NCBI GenBank assembly: GCA_903913345.1
Contig: CAIWLA010000273.1
Coordinates: 1 to 8,502 of the forward strand
Reading direction: 5' to 3'
DNA: 8,502 nucleotides
Source: an uncultured Magnetococcales bacterium
Lineage (GTDB): Bacteria; Pseudomonadota; Magnetococcia; Magnetococcales; Magnetaquicoccaceae
Every line of letters begins with the position of its first letter. Positions within the stretch are counted from its first letter, which is position 1. The notes beneath the pieces were generated by a model. The model did no database searches, was not told the origin of the DNA, and worked only from the letters and a program-made list of their open reading frames with translations. The position numbers and the translations under genes were made by a program. Of the stretch, positions 6,437-8,502 are shown in pieces.

Positions 6437-7441
6437 TCACATCCTGGGATCAAAACCGGTGGCGCGATAGATTTCGGCGATCAACTCTTTGCCGATCCGT
6501 TCGGCCATTTGATCATGCACGACCGCCATTTTTTGCCGCCATGCCTGTTGTTGTTCCGGCGTCAGGGTGATTATTTCTGTCTTCCCGGAGGCCCGGACGG
6601 CCTCCAGTGCCTGTTCATTTTCCTGTTTGGCAATCTGATTGGCAAAAACCGTGGCCTCTGCCATGGCCTTGTCCAGTGCCAGACGCAGATCGGGGGGCAA
6701 ACCGTTCCAGAAATCCTTGTTGACAATCACGGCATAACCCAGGTAGCCATGCTGGGAGAGGGTCAAATATTTTTGCACCTCGTGCATCTTTTGGGTGTAA
6801 AAATTGGAGGGGGGATTTTCAGTGCCATCCACCACGCCGGTCTGGAGGGCCTGGTAGACCTCGGAGAAGGCCATGGTTTGCGGCATGGCCCCCATGGCGC
6901 GCATTTGGGCATCCAGCACCTTGGAGGATTGAATGCGCATTTTCAAGCCGTGGAAATCGTCGGGGTTGCGCAGGGGTTTGTTGGCACTCATCTGTTTGAA
7001 GCCGTTGTCCCAATAGGCCAGTCCGACGATCCCTTTGGCCTCCAGGGTGTTCAACAGGGCGCGGCCCACCGGACCTTGCGTGACGGTGTGCAGGGCTTCA
7101 TAGTCATTGAACAGGAAGGGCAGATCGAACACCTCGAAGGACTTGGCCCCCAACGGTCCAAACTTGGCCAGGGAGGGGGCCAGCATTTGCACCGCCCCCA
7201 TTTGCAATGCCTCCAGCTCCTCTTTGTCCTTGTAGAGTTGGCTGTTGGGATAGAGATCCACCCGAACGCGGTTTTGGGTATAGAAGGCGGCCAGTTCGCG
7301 AAATTTTTCCGCCGCTTTGCCCTTGGGGGTATCCACCGCCACCACATGACTGAATTTAATGATGATCGGTCCTTCTGCGGTCGCTGTGGATGACCCCAAC
7401 CATCCAAACAGAACCAAAAGCCAAACGCACCCTTTTTTCAT
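6437..7441 (-). CDS. dctP: TRAP periplasmic C4-dicarboxylate-binding protein DctP
   Basis: Substrate-binding protein of the TRAP carrier, 334 aa. A Sec signal peptide is visible: MKK, a hydrophobic stretch, and likely cleavage after Ala22 (ATA|E). The mature protein shows FSHVVAVDTPKGKAAEKF near its start, the ligand-binding arginine in GLKMRIQSS (Arg169), and GVVDGTENPPSNFYTQKMHE (202-221), close to DctP of the malate/succinate/fumarate subgroup. Other TRAP acids cannot be excluded. ATG 7441 is chosen because AAAGGAG lies 6 nt upstream and the signal peptide begins there; a longer frame to 7675 overlaps nth and is not credible. It is first in the operon dctP-dctQ-dctM. It lies 104 bp after nth on the same strand, so it probably has its own promoter there. 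Confidence 0.96.
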   Translation of the reverse strand: MKKGCVWLLVLFGWLGSSTATAEGPIIIKFSHVVAVDTPKGKAAEKFRELAAFYTQNRVRVDLYPNSQLYKDKEELEALQMGAVQMLAPSLAKFGPLGAKSFEVFDLPFLFNDYEALHTVTQGPVGRALLNTLEAKGIVGLAYWDNGFKQMSANKPLRNPDDFHGLKMRIQSSKVLDAQMRAMGAMPQTMAFSEVYQALQTGVVDGTENPPSNFYTQKMHEVQKYLTLSQHGYLGYAVIVNKDFWNGLPPDLRLALDKAMAEATVFANQIAKQENEQALEAVRASGKTEIITLTPEQQQAWRQKMAVVHDQMAERIGKELIAEIYRATGFDPRM

Positions 7442-7511
7442 CTTTTGCTCCTTTGGTTTCCTGTAGGCGTGACCATACCAGCAAAGGTTTTTCTCATCTG
7501 ACCCATGGCAA

Positions 7512-7541
7512 CAGATAGCACAAGAGGCCAAAGGGGTGCAA
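7512..7541 (-). promoter_or_regulatory. weak candidate sigma-70 promoter of dctPQM
   Basis: In the 104-bp nth-dctP gap, read on the minus strand, TTGCAC (7541-7536) is a good -35 box. TATCTG preceded by TGC lies 18 bp downstream as a poor extended -10. No GG-N10-GC sigma-54 pair is seen in this gap, so direct control of dctPQM by the neighbouring sigma-54 regulator is not supported here. Confidence 0.2.
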
Positions 7542-7545
7542 CATC

Positions 7546-8214
7546 TTATTTTTCTCCCGTTATAGGCCCAACGGAGGTTGCCACACCACAGCGCAGACAG
7601 ACGGTTGCAATGGGGCAGACAGGGCAAAGGGGGGTACGGGCCTGGCAGACATGTCGTCCGTGCAGCAGTAGCCAATGGTGGGCATGGGGCAAAAATTCGG
7701 GTGCAATCCGCTCCAACAGATCCCGTTCCACGGCTTCCGGCGTTTTGCCCTGGGAGAGTCCGGTGCGTCGAGCCACGCGAAAGACGTGGGTGTCCACGGC
7801 CACGGTTGGTTGACCGAAGGCGACATTCAGCACCACATTGGCGGTTTTGCGGCCAACCCCCGGCAGACGTTGCAAATCGTCCCGATTGTCGGGTACCTGA
7901 CCCCCGAATTGCTCCAGCAACAGACGACTCATGGCCAGCAGATGTTTGGCCTTGTTGTGATAGAGACCGAGGCTGTGGATCCGGGCAGACAGCCCCTCTT
8001 CGCCCAGTTGCAGCAACCCCTCCGGGGTGTTGGCGAGGGCAAACAGCACCCGTGTGACCCGGTTGACTCCGACATCGGTGGACTGGGCGGAGAGGATGAC
8101 GGCCACCAACAGTTCAAAGGGGGAACGGTATACCAACGCCCCCTTGGGATGGGGGTTGGCCTCCCGCAGGGCGGCAAAGAGTGCCCGGCTGCCTTTTGGG
8201 TCCAGAATGGACAT
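7546..8214 (-). CDS. nth: endonuclease III (DNA glycosylase/AP lyase)
   Basis: Base-excision repair enzyme, 222 aa, close to the family length of about 210. It removes oxidised pyrimidines and cleaves the abasic site. The helix-hairpin-helix LQRLPGVGRKTANVVLNVAF (114-133) contains catalytic Lys123; catalytic Asp141 lies in VAVDTHVFRVARR. The C-terminal iron-sulphur cluster motif C-X6-C-X2-C-X5-C is intact (Cys190, 197, 200, 206). ATG 8214 is backed by AGGAG 7 nt upstream. The tail after the last cluster cysteine (LRCGVATSVGPITGEK) is slightly extended and includes one further cysteine. It is divergent from the nagZ-like gene. Confidence 0.97.
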   Translation of the reverse strand: MSILDPKGSRALFAALREANPHPKGALVYRSPFELLVAVILSAQSTDVGVNRVTRVLFALANTPEGLLQLGEEGLSARIHSLGLYHNKAKHLLAMSRLLLEQFGGQVPDNRDDLQRLPGVGRKTANVVLNVAFGQPTVAVDTHVFRVARRTGLSQGKTPEAVERDLLERIAPEFLPHAHHWLLLHGRHVCQARTPLCPVCPIATVCLRCGVATSVGPITGEK

Positions 8215-8368
8215 GGTTCGTCTCCTGATGGGTCGGCATGGCGGCCCGCTTTTTCCATTGGGCCGTGGGCGTCATTTCCATTTCATTTTTCATGCAGACC
8301 GATTAGACTCTGACCGTTTCTTCCCCTCGATTCTGGCGGGCAACGATCACTTTTTTTCGGGATATACC
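8215..8368. other. divergent nth-nagZ intergenic region with inverted repeat
   Basis: This 154-bp gap should hold the promoters of both divergent genes. CGGCCC (8242-8247) and GGGCCG (8260-8265) form a 6-bp inverted repeat around a 12-nt T-rich centre. It may be an operator or the hairpin of a leader; no T run directly follows, so I do not call it a terminator. No clear -35/-10 pair was identified. Confidence 0.3.
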
Positions 8369-8502
8369 ATGAACACAGCCGAATCTGCGGGTTGTCACCT
8401 CGTTGTTGGCCTCTCTTCCCTGGCCTTGACCCAGGAGGAGGAGGGCTTTTTGCATCGGGTACAGCCTGCTGGTATTATTCTTTTTTCGCGCAATATTCAA
8501 GA
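8369..8502 (+). CDS. nagZ: beta-N-acetylhexosaminidase NagZ-like, N-terminal part only
   Basis: The first 44 codons of a glycoside hydrolase family 3 enzyme, cut by the window end. The translation includes LVVGLSSLALTQEEEGFLHR and PAGIILFSRNIQ; the latter matches the G-(V/I)-I-L-F-x-R-N strand near the N-terminus of NagZ. NagZ is cytoplasmic and removes GlcNAc from recycled muropeptides. The normal opening strand reads GxxGxxL-like; here the region is GCHLVVGLSSLAL. The catalytic residues lie beyond the window. ATG 8369 has a weak CGGGA about 7-8 nt upstream. No other in-frame start is seen nearby. Confidence 0.75.
   Translation, partial: MNTAESAGCHLVVGLSSLALTQEEEGFLHRVQPAGIILFSRNIQ

Noticed and set aside
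5792..7393. Long plus-strand open frame (533 codons) opposite dctQ and dctP
   Set aside because: It is a shadow of two well-supported genes. The His/Gly/Gln-rich product has no domain.
4385..7541. Motif TTGCACCC at 4385 and 4453 (+) and at 7541 (-), flanking the dct operon
   Set aside because: Repeated words of 8-11 bp are expected several times by chance in a window this size. At none of the three sites is a GG found at the distance needed for a sigma-54 promoter.

Overview
The window looks like a GC-rich Gram-negative proteobacterial chromosome. It has a sigma-54 two-component system, a periplasmic TRAP carrier system with a Sec signal peptide, and the start of a NagZ-type peptidoglycan-recycling enzyme. 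The species cannot be fixed from sequence alone; a magnetotactic-type or environmental alpha-/gamma-like proteobacterium is only a guess.

Layout. Bases 1-310 hold no convincing gene. A cytoplasmic GAF-PAS histidine kinase (311-2086, +) is followed closely by an NtrC-family response regulator with intact ATPase and GAFTGA motifs (2114-3586, +). Next is a 907-bp stretch with no credible protein gene (3587-4493). Then come three genes on the minus strand, transcribed toward that stretch: dctP (7441-6437), dctQ (6385-5777) and dctM (5780-4494), which encode a tripartite C4-dicarboxylate-type TRAP transporter. Endonuclease III (nth, 8214-7546, -) lies upstream of dctP. A divergent nagZ-like gene starts at 8369 and runs off the window.

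The most interesting part is the gene-free stretch after the response regulator. It starts with a near-consensus sigma-54 promoter (TGGCACG, 4-nt spacer, ATGCT; 3640-3655). Downstream are three tandem copies, about 140 bp apart, of a two-hairpin module. In each copy, hairpin A (12-14 pairs, 3-5 nt loop) is followed by a 5-6 nt linker and hairpin B (12-14 pairs), whose 12-14 nt loop is a run of 7-9 C followed by TCTA. The arms differ between copies but the pairing is kept. Nearly all non-Watson-Crick positions are G-U pairs when read as plus-strand RNA, which is the strand the sigma-54 promoter would transcribe. The third B hairpin is followed by T5, like an intrinsic terminator.

The working model is inference. 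The kinase phosphorylates the regulator, which activates sigma-54 RNA polymerase at the promoter just behind its own gene. This makes an approximately 470-nt structured regulatory RNA with three exposed C-rich loops that could pair with G-rich ribosome-binding sites. The arrangement resembles LuxO and the sigma-54-dependent Qrr RNAs of Vibrio, but I recognise no Qrr sequence. One possible target is the G7 tract just before the response regulator's own start codon. No sigma-54 site is visible upstream of dctP, so a link to the transporter rests only on adjacency.
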